Assembly (NCBI GenBank): GCA_965178635.1
Contig: CBCXVT010000030.1
Span: forward strand, 248,001 to 312,000
Source: GCA-2733415 sp965178635
GTDB lineage: Bacteria; Bacteroidota; Bacteroidia; Flavobacteriales; Flavobacteriaceae
Length of the DNA stretch: 64,000 nt
Reading direction: 5' to 3'
In this document: positions 44,018-53,612 of the stretch, piece after piece
Layout of the letters: each line of letters begins with the position of its first letter
How positions within the stretch are numbered: position 1 is the stretch's first letter
Made by a program: the position numbers and the translations under genes
Notes under the pieces: generated by a model
Database searches by the model: none
What the model saw: only the letters and a program-made list of their open reading frames with translations
What the model was told of the DNA's origin: nothing

Positions 44018-44449
44018 TTAATGATTTGATTTGAAAATTTGTTGTTTAGATGTTTCAAATGTTTTTAAATAATTGATTTTTGATGTTCCAGTATTAAATT
44101 GGTTTGATATAAGATTTAAAGCTTCTTTAGTTTGATAATAGGCTAATAAAGCTTCTTCTTGTTCTTTATTGGTTTGTATACTATTGACAGTAAAAAAACC
44201 AAGTGCAAAAATGATACTTGCTGCTACAGATCCCCATTTTAAATAGTTTTTTCTAGGTTTTAATGTGACTGTTACGTTTGTTGTTTCATTTTTTGCTGTT
44301 GAAAAATATTGAAACAAAGCTTTATATTCTTCTAAATGTGGCGCCACATTTGACGATGAAAAATAGCGTTGTAACTCTTGTTCTTCAACAATAGAAGTTT
44401 CAGCTTCTAAATATTTTTGTACTAAACGATCTATGTTATTTAATGCCAT
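44018..44449 (-). CDS. Putative anti-sigma factor-like membrane protein
   Basis: 143 residues with a single transmembrane helix near 71-91. A cytoplasmic N-terminal segment (LVQKYLEAETSIVEEQELQRYF) is typical of small anti-sigma-like proteins in Bacteroidota. It overlaps the sigma-factor gene by 14 nt. No ZAS Cys/His motif is present, so anti-sigma function is inferred from position and topology. Confidence 0.65.
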   Translation of the reverse strand: MALNNIDRLVQKYLEAETSIVEEQELQRYFSSSNVAPHLEEYKALFQYFSTAKNETTNVTVTLKPRKNYLKWGSVAASIIFALGFFTVNSIQTNKEQEEALLAYYQTKEALNLISNQFNTGTSKINYLKTFETSKQQIFKSNH

Positions 44450-44945
44450 AGTTGTGTTTTTGTGTCAGTTGTTCTCTTATTGTTTTTCTAGCTCTAGAGA
44501 GCGTTACTCTCACTGCGGTTTCTTTCATGTCTAAAACTTTAGCAATGTCAGAAAACTCATAGTGTTCAATATCTCTTAATTGCATTACCATACGTTGTTG
44601 AGCTGGTAATTTTTGCATTAGCTTGGCTACCCAATCTAAACTGTCTTGATGCTCTACTTGTTTTTGTAATTGTGTAGAATCATCTTGATAATTGCTATGA
44701 ACAATTCTTAAGTTCTGTGCTTGTTTTGATTTTAATCTGTCAAAGCAATAGTTTTTAGTCATTGTCATTGCAAATGCTTCTGCATTTTTATATGAACTTA
44801 TTTTTGTTTTATTGGTCCATAATTTCAAAAGTATTTCCTGAGTAGCATCTTCAGCTTCTTCATTGGATACTAACAAACGTTTTGCCATGCGGTATAACTT
44901 ATCCTTAAAAGGTAATACCAAATTTAAAAACGCGGTTTGATTCAT
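44436..44945 (-). CDS. RNA polymerase ECF-type sigma factor
   Basis: 169 residues. Region 2 (LYRMAKRLLVSNEEAEDATQ, ILLKLW) and region 4 (QRMVMQLRDIEHYEFSDIA, VTLSRARKTIREQL) are both present, with no region 3. It heads the cluster with the membrane protein and two DUF4252 genes, and probably drives its own promoter. Confidence 0.93.
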   Translation of the reverse strand: MNQTAFLNLVLPFKDKLYRMAKRLLVSNEEAEDATQEILLKLWTNKTKISSYKNAEAFAMTMTKNYCFDRLKSKQAQNLRIVHSNYQDDSTQLQKQVEHQDSLDWVAKLMQKLPAQQRMVMQLRDIEHYEFSDIAKVLDMKETAVRVTLSRARKTIREQLTQKHNYGIK

Positions 44946-44972
44946 TGTGTTTTAGTTAGCTCTTATAATTAA

Positions 44973-44998
44973 GACGACTGTATTTCTAATTTGTAACA
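44973..44998 (-). promoter_or_regulatory. Putative ECF-type promoter of the sigma factor gene
   Basis: On the minus strand TGTTACA (44998-44992) and CGTC (44976-44973) are 15 nt apart, resembling ECF -35 and -10 elements. They lie about 28 nt upstream of the ATG. No TAnnTTTG box is present. Autoregulation is inferred. Confidence 0.45.
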
Positions 44999-45028
44999 AT
45001 AAAAGATAATTTTTTTATTTAAAATAAA

Positions 45029-45054
45029 AAAAGCCTCTCATATGAAAGGCTTTT
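45029..45054 (-). terminator. Terminator after the BtuG-like gene
   Basis: AAAAGCCT and AGGCTTTT enclose a TCATATGA core. On the minus strand the stem ends in TTTTTTT. Confidence 0.75.
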
Positions 45055-45074
45055 AATATTGTGGTGAGAATACA

Positions 45075-46418
45075 TTAATTGAAATAAATCCCTCCTGGGA
45101 TAATACCTGTAGGTATAGATTGTAACTCAGAATTATCTGTTAAATCGAAAACTTTTAAAGTTCCATTAGATACTGAATCTGGATCATTTGTCACATAAGC
45201 TTTACCATTATTTACTGCAAGTCTGTAAACTGGAGTTGAAATAATAGACGTTGTAGGTAATGCAGTATCTGTTTGCAATAGTGTATATATATTACCATTT
45301 AAGGCGTAATATAAACTGCCGTCATTGTAGCTTAAATTTTGTGGGTGTTCCCCAGTTGCAAAATCTAGTTCAACTGTAGATTCATCTGAGGTGTTGAATT
45401 TTATTAATTTACCGCCCAATACTGCATCACCTTCACTTAATATCCAAAGGGAATTGGTGTTGTCAAAAGCTAAATCAGTAATAATTACACCGTTTAAAGT
45501 TATGGTATTAACACTATTGTCAGATGCGTCAATAATGGTTAGATTCGGTGTATTACCATTATGCGTAATATATATATTTCCGTTTTTAGAAATTATGTGA
45601 TTTGGTTTTTCATCAACAGAAATACTTGATGTAACTGTATTTGTCTCTAAATCAATTACCGCAATAAAATCATCAGTAGTTACCATAGGGTCTCCCCAAT
45701 TTGTAACATAGCCCGTTGTTCCAGATGCTGCAAAATAACGTGGATGATCTAAACCAGTTGTAATATCAGTTTCTTTAAAAAAGGAGTTTCTGTCAACTAC
45801 AGTAATTTTATCATTTGCACTTGCAATCAAGTATGCCTTATCGTTATTAAAACCGATTGATTGTAAACCATCACCAGCACTTTCACTATTTACAGTATTG
45901 TAAACTTGTTGTTCAATTGCACTAAAATCATTACTGATATACGTGACAGTTCCAGTTGGATTACCTTGATTGCTAATGATAATACCATTTTGATAAGCAA
46001 TACTTTCATTATCAATTATGGTAATAGTTATAGTGTCTGAACCATCTATATATAACTCTGAATTTGATGTGTCTGTAACAGTGATGATGATATCTTCCTG
46101 ATCTTCAATTAAAGTGTCATCAATTAAATTAATAGTTAGAGTTGTTTCTGATTCGCCAGCTAGAATAGTTGCGTTTGTTGATGAAAGCGTGTAATCTATG
46201 GTGTTATCAGCAGTACCCGTTACAGTAAAATTGATGTTTAAATCTGAGCTATAATTTTTAGATGTATTAAACGTAATGTCCAAGCTACCATCTGTTTCGT
46301 TAACAACAGTATTTGTTGTGTGTAAATAAAACGTGTCTGGCTGAAAATTGACGCCTTCATCCTTTGTGCAAGATGTGATTATAAATACGAATAAAAACGT
46401 GTATAAAATGTTATTCAT
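45075..46418 (-). CDS. BtuG-like beta-propeller surface lipoprotein with N-terminal Calx-beta domain
   Basis: 447 residues. The signal peptide ends in SC (lipobox near residue 16). A Calx-beta domain spans about residues 28-138 (NETDGSLDITFNTS, ILAGESETTLTINLIDD). From about 145 a YncE/DUF5074-type propeller follows with repeats such as AVIDLETNTVTSSISVDEKP. It lies downstream of a TonB receptor under a cobalamin riboswitch, the arrangement of BtuG in Bacteroides, which captures B12 at the cell surface. Family and topology are visible; B12 binding is inferred. Confidence 0.8.
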   Translation of the reverse strand: MNNILYTFLFVFIITSCTKDEGVNFQPDTFYLHTTNTVVNETDGSLDITFNTSKNYSSDLNINFTVTGTADNTIDYTLSSTNATILAGESETTLTINLIDDTLIEDQEDIIITVTDTSNSELYIDGSDTITITIIDNESIAYQNGIIISNQGNPTGTVTYISNDFSAIEQQVYNTVNSESAGDGLQSIGFNNDKAYLIASANDKITVVDRNSFFKETDITTGLDHPRYFAASGTTGYVTNWGDPMVTTDDFIAVIDLETNTVTSSISVDEKPNHIISKNGNIYITHNGNTPNLTIIDASDNSVNTITLNGVIITDLAFDNTNSLWILSEGDAVLGGKLIKFNTSDESTVELDFATGEHPQNLSYNDGSLYYALNGNIYTLLQTDTALPTTSIISTPVYRLAVNNGKAYVTNDPDSVSNGTLKVFDLTDNSELQSIPTGIIPGGIYFN

Positions 46419-46497
46419 TAAATGAATTTTATGTTGATAAAACAGTAGTGCCTAATGTGTTTATGAACTGTAAATGTAAGCTATTTTAAATAAAAAA

Positions 46498-46524
46498 GAA
46501 AGGCTACCATTACAGTAGCCTTTC
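46498..46524 (-). terminator. Terminator after the TonB receptor gene
   Basis: GAAAGGCTAC (46498-46507) and GTAGCCTTTC (46515-46524) form a 10 bp stem with a 7 nt loop. On the minus strand it is followed by TTTTTTATTTA. It may reduce transcription into the BtuG-like gene, whose own promoter is unclear. Confidence 0.75.
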
Positions 46525-46551
46525 CTAACATTAACTGAAAAATTATAACAC

Positions 46552-48495
46552 TTAAAATTTTAATCGTAAACCTAATTTGTAATTTCTTCCTAAAGTAGAA
46601 GAAGCTGCAGTTTCAGTATAATCTTCATCAAAAATGTTGAATAAAGATCCGTTTAATTCTAAATTGTCAGTCAATTGATGACTTACAAAAAAGCTAGTAA
46701 TGCTATAAGCATCAAGTCTACCACCACCATAAATAAATCTATCATCAACAAATTGATATGTTAAAGATAAATTAGTGTCCTCTTTTAAAGTGTATGCAAT
46801 GTTAGCATTGGCTTTATGCGTAGGCACATTTAAGCTTAACGCATCTTCTTCAAATTGAGTAAACGTATAATTTGCTGTAAGGTTTAAAGACTTTGTCAAC
46901 TTTAAAGCAGATTCTAATTCTACACCTTGAGTTTTTACATTATCAGTATCTAAGTTGTAGTATACTCCTCCAATCCACCATCCAGAAACTGGATCGTAAA
47001 TGTTTTGAAATTCAATTTTATTTTGATCTTCTCTATGGAAAGCAACTGCGCTAAAACGGTATTTTTTATTGTAGTTTAATTCAAAACCTAATTCACCATT
47101 GATACTTTCTTGAGCTTCTAAGTCTTCAAATCCATAATCTGGAGAATATTGTTGGTAAATTGTAGGAGCGATAAAAGCAGTACTTCCTGTTATAAAAACT
47201 TTAGTGTCTAATTTTTCAGTAGCTTTAAAGTTATAAGAAGGATTCACACTATATACAAAATGACTCCCGTAATTGGTGTGGTTATTCATACGAACACCTG
47301 CATTTACAGTTAATCCAAAATCAGTAAAATATGTTAAGTTAGCATACGGGTCAACAAGGTTAATTCTTGTGTCATCTTTTTCATAAGCTGTAACTAATGT
47401 ACTACTTCCGTATGGTGTTCTTGCTTGTGTTGCTTCTTGTTGTTGAAAGTTTACACCAACTACAGCCCAAATATTTTTGTTAAATTTGTATTTGTTGTAT
47501 AAATCAATAACTATAGAATTACTTGCGTAAGTGCTTTCTGAAGTTGCGTTACCACTTTCTCTATCTGTTTTTGCGATAGAAGAATTTAAAACAACACTTC
47601 CTTTATTATATGTGTATTGAGATGTTAATCCAAATTGCACATTTTCTGAACTAGCTTCATTGAAACCATCTGGCGCCCCAAAAGAATTATCAAACTGATT
47701 GTCAAACTGGTTATAGTTCACAAAAGTTCCAACGTTGAAAGCATCAGAAAATTTGTACCCTAAACGCAAACTTGCATTTTCTCTTGTGTATGGGTCGTCT
47801 TCAAATTTTACGGCATCATCGTCTGATCTTTTTGCAGACATTCCTTTCGTGTTCTCCGTAGAAACAGCAGCAAAATAATTTAACTTGTTCACTGTACCGT
47901 TAATGTTTGCGCCAACAGTAGCTGTGTTTAATTTGTATTTATCCGTAACTACAGATCTGTTACTTCCCATACTCATAAATACAGAAGCATCTACATTTTT
48001 ATCAGTAGCTTTCTTTGTAGTAATGTTAATTACACCTGTAGATGCACCAGTACCATATAATGTACTCACACCACCTTTAATGATTTCAAGACTTTCAATG
48101 TTATTAACATCTAAAGAGCGTAAATCAAACTCTGAATTAATATTTGAAGGGTCATTCACTTGAATACCATCAATTAAAATAACAACTTTTCCACTGTTTC
48201 CTCCTCTAACTCTGTATCCTAATACAGAACCAGCATTACTTTTAGCACCAGTAATTTCAATACCAGAAACAGTACTGATTGTCTGAGCTAAACTCTGACC
48301 TTTAACTTTCGTTAAATCGTCTTGTGAAATTTTGTAAATTACTTTACCAGACTTTTCTCTGTCTAATTTAAACTTTGTGTCTAGCACAACAGTTTCTAAT
48401 TGTTCAACAGCTGTACTGTCTTGTGTTTTTTCTTGAGCATACGACGTGTAAGCTAAGAAAGCCATACCTAAAAGGCTAAGCACTCTTTTGTTCAT
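46552..48495 (-). CDS. TonB-dependent outer-membrane receptor, BtuB-like (cobalamin)
   Basis: 647 residues. Signal peptide (LAYTSYAQ), TonB box region, plug domain (LAQTISTVSGIEITGAKSN, YRVRGGNSGKVVILIDGIQV, STLYGTGASTGVINITTKKA) and a C-terminal barrel ending in LRLKF. The cobalamin riboswitch upstream, together with the BtuG-like partner, points to vitamin B12 uptake. The receptor family is certain; substrate is by regulation. Confidence 0.9.
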   Translation of the reverse strand: MNKRVLSLLGMAFLAYTSYAQEKTQDSTAVEQLETVVLDTKFKLDREKSGKVIYKISQDDLTKVKGQSLAQTISTVSGIEITGAKSNAGSVLGYRVRGGNSGKVVILIDGIQVNDPSNINSEFDLRSLDVNNIESLEIIKGGVSTLYGTGASTGVINITTKKATDKNVDASVFMSMGSNRSVVTDKYKLNTATVGANINGTVNKLNYFAAVSTENTKGMSAKRSDDDAVKFEDDPYTRENASLRLGYKFSDAFNVGTFVNYNQFDNQFDNSFGAPDGFNEASSENVQFGLTSQYTYNKGSVVLNSSIAKTDRESGNATSESTYASNSIVIDLYNKYKFNKNIWAVVGVNFQQQEATQARTPYGSSTLVTAYEKDDTRINLVDPYANLTYFTDFGLTVNAGVRMNNHTNYGSHFVYSVNPSYNFKATEKLDTKVFITGSTAFIAPTIYQQYSPDYGFEDLEAQESINGELGFELNYNKKYRFSAVAFHREDQNKIEFQNIYDPVSGWWIGGVYYNLDTDNVKTQGVELESALKLTKSLNLTANYTFTQFEEDALSLNVPTHKANANIAYTLKEDTNLSLTYQFVDDRFIYGGGRLDAYSITSFFVSHQLTDNLELNGSLFNIFDEDYTETAASSTLGRNYKLGLRLKF

Positions 48496-48559
48496 TGTAA
48501 AAATTTTACTTTAATAATAATTGGGTACAGTCACGTTCACACTTCTATTCCCGGAAGTT

Positions 48560-48757
48560 TAAACATTGTACAGAAAATGGTAGGTCTCCTGACTTGCTTA
48601 GTGTTACGACCTTCCCGTCAGATAAATTAGACAGTGGTTTTGAAAGAGTAACAAATAACTCAAAAAGAGTTAAAGCTTACAGTTGCGGGTACAGTTTAGG
48701 ATTTTCACCTAATTCCCTCTAATTAAAATCGAAGTTTTTCAATTTTAAAACCAAATT
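48560..48757 (-). ncRNA. Cobalamin riboswitch
   Basis: On the minus strand the order GGGAATTAGGTGAAAATCC, CCCGCAACTGTAAGC, GACGGGAAGG and GTCAGGAGACCTACC matches the conserved core of the AdoCbl riboswitch. A small hairpin (ACTTC/GAAGT) follows between the aptamer and the receptor ATG, a plausible expression platform. Boundaries are approximate. Confidence 0.93.
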
Positions 48758-48762
48758 CGGCG

Positions 48763-48793
48763 CGAATGTACGTTATTTTATAGTTTAAACCAA
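48763..48793 (-). promoter_or_regulatory. Promoter upstream of the cobalamin riboswitch
   Basis: On the minus strand a TTG (48793-48791) lies 20 nt before TACATTCG (48770-48763), one base off TAnnTTTG. The start would be just ahead of the riboswitch. Confidence 0.5.
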
Positions 48794-48799
48794 TGAGAT

Positions 48800-49756
48800 T
48801 TAAAATACTTCACTGGCTATTTTTTTAATATTATCACTTTTGCCCATTGAATAATAATGAACAACTGGTACACCAGCATTAATTAGTTCTTTACTTTGAT
48901 TAACTGCCCAGTCAATACCAACTTGACGAATCTCTTTATTGTTTTTACATTTTTCTATTTCATTAACAAGTGTGTCAGGTAAATCTAACCGAAAAACTTG
49001 AGGTAATATCTGTAAATGACGCTCTATAGCTATTGGTTTTATACCTGGGATAATAGGTGTCGTAATTCCGAATTCTCTAGCTTTAGTTACAAAATCAAAA
49101 TATTTTTGATTGTCAAAGAACATTTGAGTTACAATATAATCAGCACCAGCATCTACTTTTTCTTTTAATCTACGTAAATCACTATCTAGGCTAGGAGATT
49201 CTAAATGTTTTTCTGGGTAGCCAGCTACACCTACACAGAAATCAGATTTATAGGGTGTTTCTATAATTTCGTGTAAATATTTTCCTTGATTTAATTCGTT
49301 TATTTGTTTCACCAAATCTGAAGCATAAGTATTCCCTCCGTTAACAGCTTTAAAGTACTGCTCATCTTTTCTGGCATCGCCACGTAGTGCCATCACATTA
49401 TCTAAACCTAAATAATGACAATCAACTAAAAGATATTCAGTTTCTTCTTTAGAAAAGCCTCCGCAGAGTACATGTGGTATTGCATCTACATTATATTTGT
49501 GTTTTAAAGAGGCGCAAATACCAACAGTACCTGGACGCATACGTGTTATTTTCCTATCTAATAACCCATTTTCTTTAGGTAGATATACATACTCTTCTCT
49601 AGATGTGGTTACATCTATAAAAGGCGGGTTGAATTCCATTAAAGGGTCTATGTTGTTATAGAGTTCTTGAATGTTTTGCCCTTTTTGCGGTGGGACAATT
49701 TCAAAGGAAAATAGTGTTTTTCCTTTTGCTTGTTCTATATGTTCAGTTACTTTCAT
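48800..49756 (-). CDS. metF: 5,10-methylenetetrahydrofolate reductase
   Basis: 318 residues from ATG 49756 (MKVTEHIEQAKGKTLFSFEI). The frame is open back to 49792, but that part overlaps the metH end. FEIVPPQKG, TVGICASLKHKY, ALRGDA and VTQMFFDN are MetF motifs. It makes 5-methyl-THF, the methyl donor for MetH, and lies 8 nt after metH. It is the last gene of the SAM-I-controlled operon. Confidence 0.95.
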   Translation of the reverse strand: MKVTEHIEQAKGKTLFSFEIVPPQKGQNIQELYNNIDPLMEFNPPFIDVTTSREEYVYLPKENGLLDRKITRMRPGTVGICASLKHKYNVDAIPHVLCGGFSKEETEYLLVDCHYLGLDNVMALRGDARKDEQYFKAVNGGNTYASDLVKQINELNQGKYLHEIIETPYKSDFCVGVAGYPEKHLESPSLDSDLRRLKEKVDAGADYIVTQMFFDNQKYFDFVTKAREFGITTPIIPGIKPIAIERHLQILPQVFRLDLPDTLVNEIEKCKNNKEIRQVGIDWAVNQSKELINAGVPVVHYYSMGKSDNIKKIASEVF

Positions 49757-49764
49757 TGGTCTTT

Positions 49765-52434
49765 TTATTCGGCTAGATTTGGGTGTAGCCATTTTCTAGC
49801 TTTTTCTTTTGTTATTCCTTTTCTATTGGCGTAATCACTTACTTGGTCATCGGTTATTTTGCCCAAACCAAAATATTTTGCTTCTGGGTTTCCAAAGTAA
49901 TACCCCGATACTGCTGCGGCAGGCCACATGGCCAAATTTTCAGTAAGCGTAACCCCAATTTTTTGTTCAACATTTAGCAAGTCCCAAATTGTTTCTTTCT
50001 CTAAATGATCTGGACATGCTGGATATCCCGGAGCTGGACGAATTCCTCTATAGGCTTCTTTTATTAAATCATCATTAGTTAATAGCTCATTTTTTGAGTA
50101 GCCCCAATGTTTTGTTCGTATTTGTTTGTGTAAATATTCAGCAAAGGCTTCTGCAAAACGATCAGCTAATGCCTGAACCATTATAGCATTATAGTCATCC
50201 TCGTTTTCTTTATAAGAATTAGCTAATTGATCTGCTCCAAATATTGCGACACAAAAAGACCCCATATAATCTTTAATATTGGCGGACTTTGGCGCGATAA
50301 AATCTGCCAAAGCATTATTTGTAATGCCTTCTCTCTTTTTTAATTGCTGTCGTAAGGTTCTGAACACTGCAATTTCTTTCCCTTTTTTCTGTATTGAAAT
50401 ATCGTCATCATTTATAGCGTTGGCTTCAAATAATCCGAATACAGCTTTTGCTTTAAGCGATTGGTTTTTAATTATCTGTTGCAATATGACTTGAGCATCT
50501 TCATATAATTGAGTTGCTTGCTCACCAACAATGTCATCGGTAAGGATTTCAGGAAACTTCCCATGTAAATCCCACGATATAAAAAATGGTCGCCAATCTA
50601 TAAACGGTAACAATTCTTTTAAACTTAATTGTTCAAGTGTTTGAACTCCGAGTTCATTAGGTTTACTTATTTCTGTTGCATTCCAATCGATTGTATATTT
50701 TCGTTCTCTTGCTTCATTTATAGTGATATATGATTTAGTTTTCCCTCTTTTTAAAAACTGCTCTCTAAATTCATCATAATCCTTTTTCAATTTATTGGTG
50801 TATGCATGTGCAGTTTTTTTATTTAATAAATCACCAACCACTGTTACAGCTCTAGATGCATCATTGACGTGTACAACAGCATTTTTATAGATAGGATCAA
50901 TTTTAACTGCTGTATGTGCTTTAGATGTTGTTGCGCCTCCAATTAATAATGGTACTGAGAAATTTTGACGTTCCATTTCTTTGGCTAAATAGACCATTTC
51001 ATCTAAAGAAGGCGTTATTAAACCTGATAAACCAATAATATCTACATTTTCCTTTTTGGCAGTTTCTATTATCTTTTCAGGGGGCACCATTACGCCCAAA
51101 TCAACTATTTCATAGTTATTACAGCCCAAAACTACACTCACAATATTTTTGCCAATATCATGTACATCCCCTTTTACAGTTGCCATAAGTACTTTTCCTA
51201 AGGCTTGCTGTTTTTCTCCTTTTTCTGCTTCAATAAACGGATTCAAATAGGCAACAGCTTTTTTCATGACACGAGCAGATTTAACTACTTGTGGTAAGAA
51301 CATTTTTCCCGCACCGAACAAATCACCAACAACGTTCATTCCTATCATCAAATGGCCTTCAATAACCTCAATTGGTTTGTTGGCTAATTGACGTGCTTCT
51401 TCTGAGTCTTCAATTATAAAGGTGTCAATCCCTTTAACTAAAGCATGAGTAATGCGTTCTTGCAATGGTAAATTACGCCATTCTAATGCCGTAGTGTTAT
51501 CTTCTTTTTGCTTTCCTTTTACTGTTTCTGCAAATTCAAGCAACCGTTCTGTAGCATCAGCTCTTCTGTCTAGAATAACATCTTCAACATGTTCTAATAA
51601 CTCTTTAGGAATGTCATCATAAACTTCTAACATGGCAGGGTTAACAATACCTATATTCATACCAGCTTTAATGGCATAATATAAAAACACAGAATGCATA
51701 GCTTCACGAACCGTATTGTTTCCTCTAAATGAAAAAGACACATTACTAACACCTCCACTAACATTTACATTTGGTAAATTTTGACGTACCCAACGAGTAG
51801 CTTCTATAAAATCGATAGCGTTTTTACGGTGTTCATCCATACCCGTTGCCACAGGAAAAATGTTTAAATCAAAGATGATGTCCTCAGATGCGAAACCTAC
51901 TTTATCTACCAAAATTCTATAGGATCTTTCTGCTATTTCAATTCGACGATCGTAATTATCTGCTTGGCCAATTTCATCAAAAGCCATAACGATTACTGCA
52001 GCCCCATAGCGCTTTATTTGTGTGGCTTCCCAAATAAATTTGTCCTCACCTTCTTTTAAAGAAATAGAGTTTACTACACATTTTCCTTGTACAACTTGTA
52101 GTCCGGCTTCTAAAATATCCCATTTTGAACTGTCAATCATAATTGGGACTCTACAGATATCTGGCTCAGCTGCAATTAAGTTTAAGAATCTAACCATTGC
52201 TTCTTTTCCATCAATTAGTCCGTCGTCCATATTAATGTCGATTATTTGTGCACCACCATCTACTTGATGTCTTGCAATAGCTAATGCGTCATCAAAGTTT
52301 TCATCTTTTATAAGACGTAAAAACTTTCGAGATCCTGCAACATTTGTACGCTCTCCAACATTAATGAAGTTGCAATCTTTGTTTAAAACTAATGGCTCTA
52401 GTCCGGAGAGCTTAAGGTATTTCTGATTTTTCAT
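49765..52434 (-). CDS. metH: Methionine synthase, C-terminal part (folate, B12 and activation domains)
   Basis: 889 residues. The pterin-binding domain covers about 20-300 (NVGERTNVAGSRKFLRL), then the cap, the B12-binding domain with GDVHDIGKN at 422-430 (H425 the likely cobalt ligand), and the SAM-binding activation domain (RPAPGYPACPDHLEKETIW). The homocysteine domain is encoded separately just upstream. The two-polypeptide split is intact and common in Flavobacteriaceae, not a frameshift. Confidence 0.95.
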   Translation of the reverse strand: MKNQKYLKLSGLEPLVLNKDCNFINVGERTNVAGSRKFLRLIKDENFDDALAIARHQVDGGAQIIDINMDDGLIDGKEAMVRFLNLIAAEPDICRVPIMIDSSKWDILEAGLQVVQGKCVVNSISLKEGEDKFIWEATQIKRYGAAVIVMAFDEIGQADNYDRRIEIAERSYRILVDKVGFASEDIIFDLNIFPVATGMDEHRKNAIDFIEATRWVRQNLPNVNVSGGVSNVSFSFRGNNTVREAMHSVFLYYAIKAGMNIGIVNPAMLEVYDDIPKELLEHVEDVILDRRADATERLLEFAETVKGKQKEDNTTALEWRNLPLQERITHALVKGIDTFIIEDSEEARQLANKPIEVIEGHLMIGMNVVGDLFGAGKMFLPQVVKSARVMKKAVAYLNPFIEAEKGEKQQALGKVLMATVKGDVHDIGKNIVSVVLGCNNYEIVDLGVMVPPEKIIETAKKENVDIIGLSGLITPSLDEMVYLAKEMERQNFSVPLLIGGATTSKAHTAVKIDPIYKNAVVHVNDASRAVTVVGDLLNKKTAHAYTNKLKKDYDEFREQFLKRGKTKSYITINEARERKYTIDWNATEISKPNELGVQTLEQLSLKELLPFIDWRPFFISWDLHGKFPEILTDDIVGEQATQLYEDAQVILQQIIKNQSLKAKAVFGLFEANAINDDDISIQKKGKEIAVFRTLRQQLKKREGITNNALADFIAPKSANIKDYMGSFCVAIFGADQLANSYKENEDDYNAIMVQALADRFAEAFAEYLHKQIRTKHWGYSKNELLTNDDLIKEAYRGIRPAPGYPACPDHLEKETIWDLLNVEQKIGVTLTENLAMWPAAAVSGYYFGNPEAKYFGLGKITDDQVSDYANRKGITKEKARKWLHPNLAE

Positions 52435-52446
52435 ATTCTAATACAT

Positions 52447-53457
52447 TTAATTCTCAATAGCGGTTGAACCGATAGCACGCGGTTGATACTTGGCAGCCAA
52501 ATGAACTATTGCATTAATATGTTTTGGTGTAGTACCACAGCAACCACCAATAATATTGATAAGGTCTTTTTTTAAATAGTCTTCAATTTGTTCAGCCATT
52601 TCTTCTGGAGTTTCGTCATATTCTCCAAAGGCATTTGGTAATCCAGCATTTGGATGTGCAGAAATTGCAAAGTCTGTTTTTGGTGCTATAGCTTCTAAAT
52701 GTGGTTGGAGTAAATTGGCACCTAAAGCACAATTAAAACCAATAGAAAGTAACGGTATGTGTGATACTGATATTAGAAAAGCTTCAGCTGTTTGACCAGA
52801 TAGTGTTCGGCCACTAGCATCAGTAATTGTACCGCTCAACATAATTGGAATATCGACTTGACGTTCTTCCTTTACTTCTTCAATAGCAAATAATGCAGCT
52901 TTAGCATTTAAGGTGTCAAATACTGTTTCCACTAATAACAAATCTACACCACCATCTAATAAGGCTTCCGTTTGTTGTTTATAAGCAATACGTAACTCAT
53001 TAAAAGTTATAGCTCTATATCCTGGATCATTGACATCTGGAGACATGCTTGTAGTACGATTTGTTGGACCAATAGATCCAGCAACAAACCTGGGTTTTTC
53101 TGGAGTTAATTGTGTAAAGTTGTTTGCGACTTCTTTAGCTATTTTAGCTGATTGAAAGTTTAGTTCATACACATACTCTTCCATCTGGTAGTCTGCCATA
53201 GCGATGGTAGTGCCAGAAAATGTATTTGTTTCTATAATATCTGCCCCAGCTTCAAAATATTTCGTATGAACTTCTTTGATAGCTTTAGGTTGGGTAATTG
53301 ATAGTAAATCGTTATTCCCTTGTAGAGGAATAGGATAGTCTTTAAAACGTTCCCCTCTAAAATCATTTTCGGAAAATTTATAAGCCTGTAACATAGTACC
53401 CATGGCACCATCTAAGACTAATATTCTTTTTTCTAACTCTTTGTAAATTGTACTCAT
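52447..53457 (-). CDS. metH: Methionine synthase, homocysteine-binding part
   Basis: 336 residues from ATG 53457 (MSTIYKELEKRILVLDGAMG); the open frame runs on to 53499 without support. Zinc ligands are the Cys of IGFNCALGANL and the pair in IIGGCCGTTPKH. It corresponds to the N-terminal domain of MetH and works with the next gene, 12 nt downstream. A SAM-I riboswitch lies upstream. Confidence 0.93.
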   Translation of the reverse strand: MSTIYKELEKRILVLDGAMGTMLQAYKFSENDFRGERFKDYPIPLQGNNDLLSITQPKAIKEVHTKYFEAGADIIETNTFSGTTIAMADYQMEEYVYELNFQSAKIAKEVANNFTQLTPEKPRFVAGSIGPTNRTTSMSPDVNDPGYRAITFNELRIAYKQQTEALLDGGVDLLLVETVFDTLNAKAALFAIEEVKEERQVDIPIMLSGTITDASGRTLSGQTAEAFLISVSHIPLLSIGFNCALGANLLQPHLEAIAPKTDFAISAHPNAGLPNAFGEYDETPEEMAEQIEDYLKKDLINIIGGCCGTTPKHINAIVHLAAKYQPRAIGSTAIEN

Positions 53458-53544
53458 AGTTTTATAGTTAATTATAAAAATGAGTTCATTTTTTTGCAAA
53501 AGTTTTTCTGTTGTTAGTTTAAAAATTAAAACAACAAAAAGACT

Positions 53545-53558
53545 AACCCAATGGGGTT
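53545..53558 (-). terminator. Weak hairpin between the SAM-I aptamer and metH
   Basis: AACCC (53545-53549) and GGGTT (53554-53558) form a short stem. On the minus strand AGTCTTTTTGTTG follows. It could be the expression-platform terminator of the riboswitch, but the stem is short. Confidence 0.35.
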
Positions 53559-53612
53559 GCTAAATAAAAGTTATCGAAAAAGTGAGTGGGAGTTAAATAA
53601 AAAAAACTCTGT

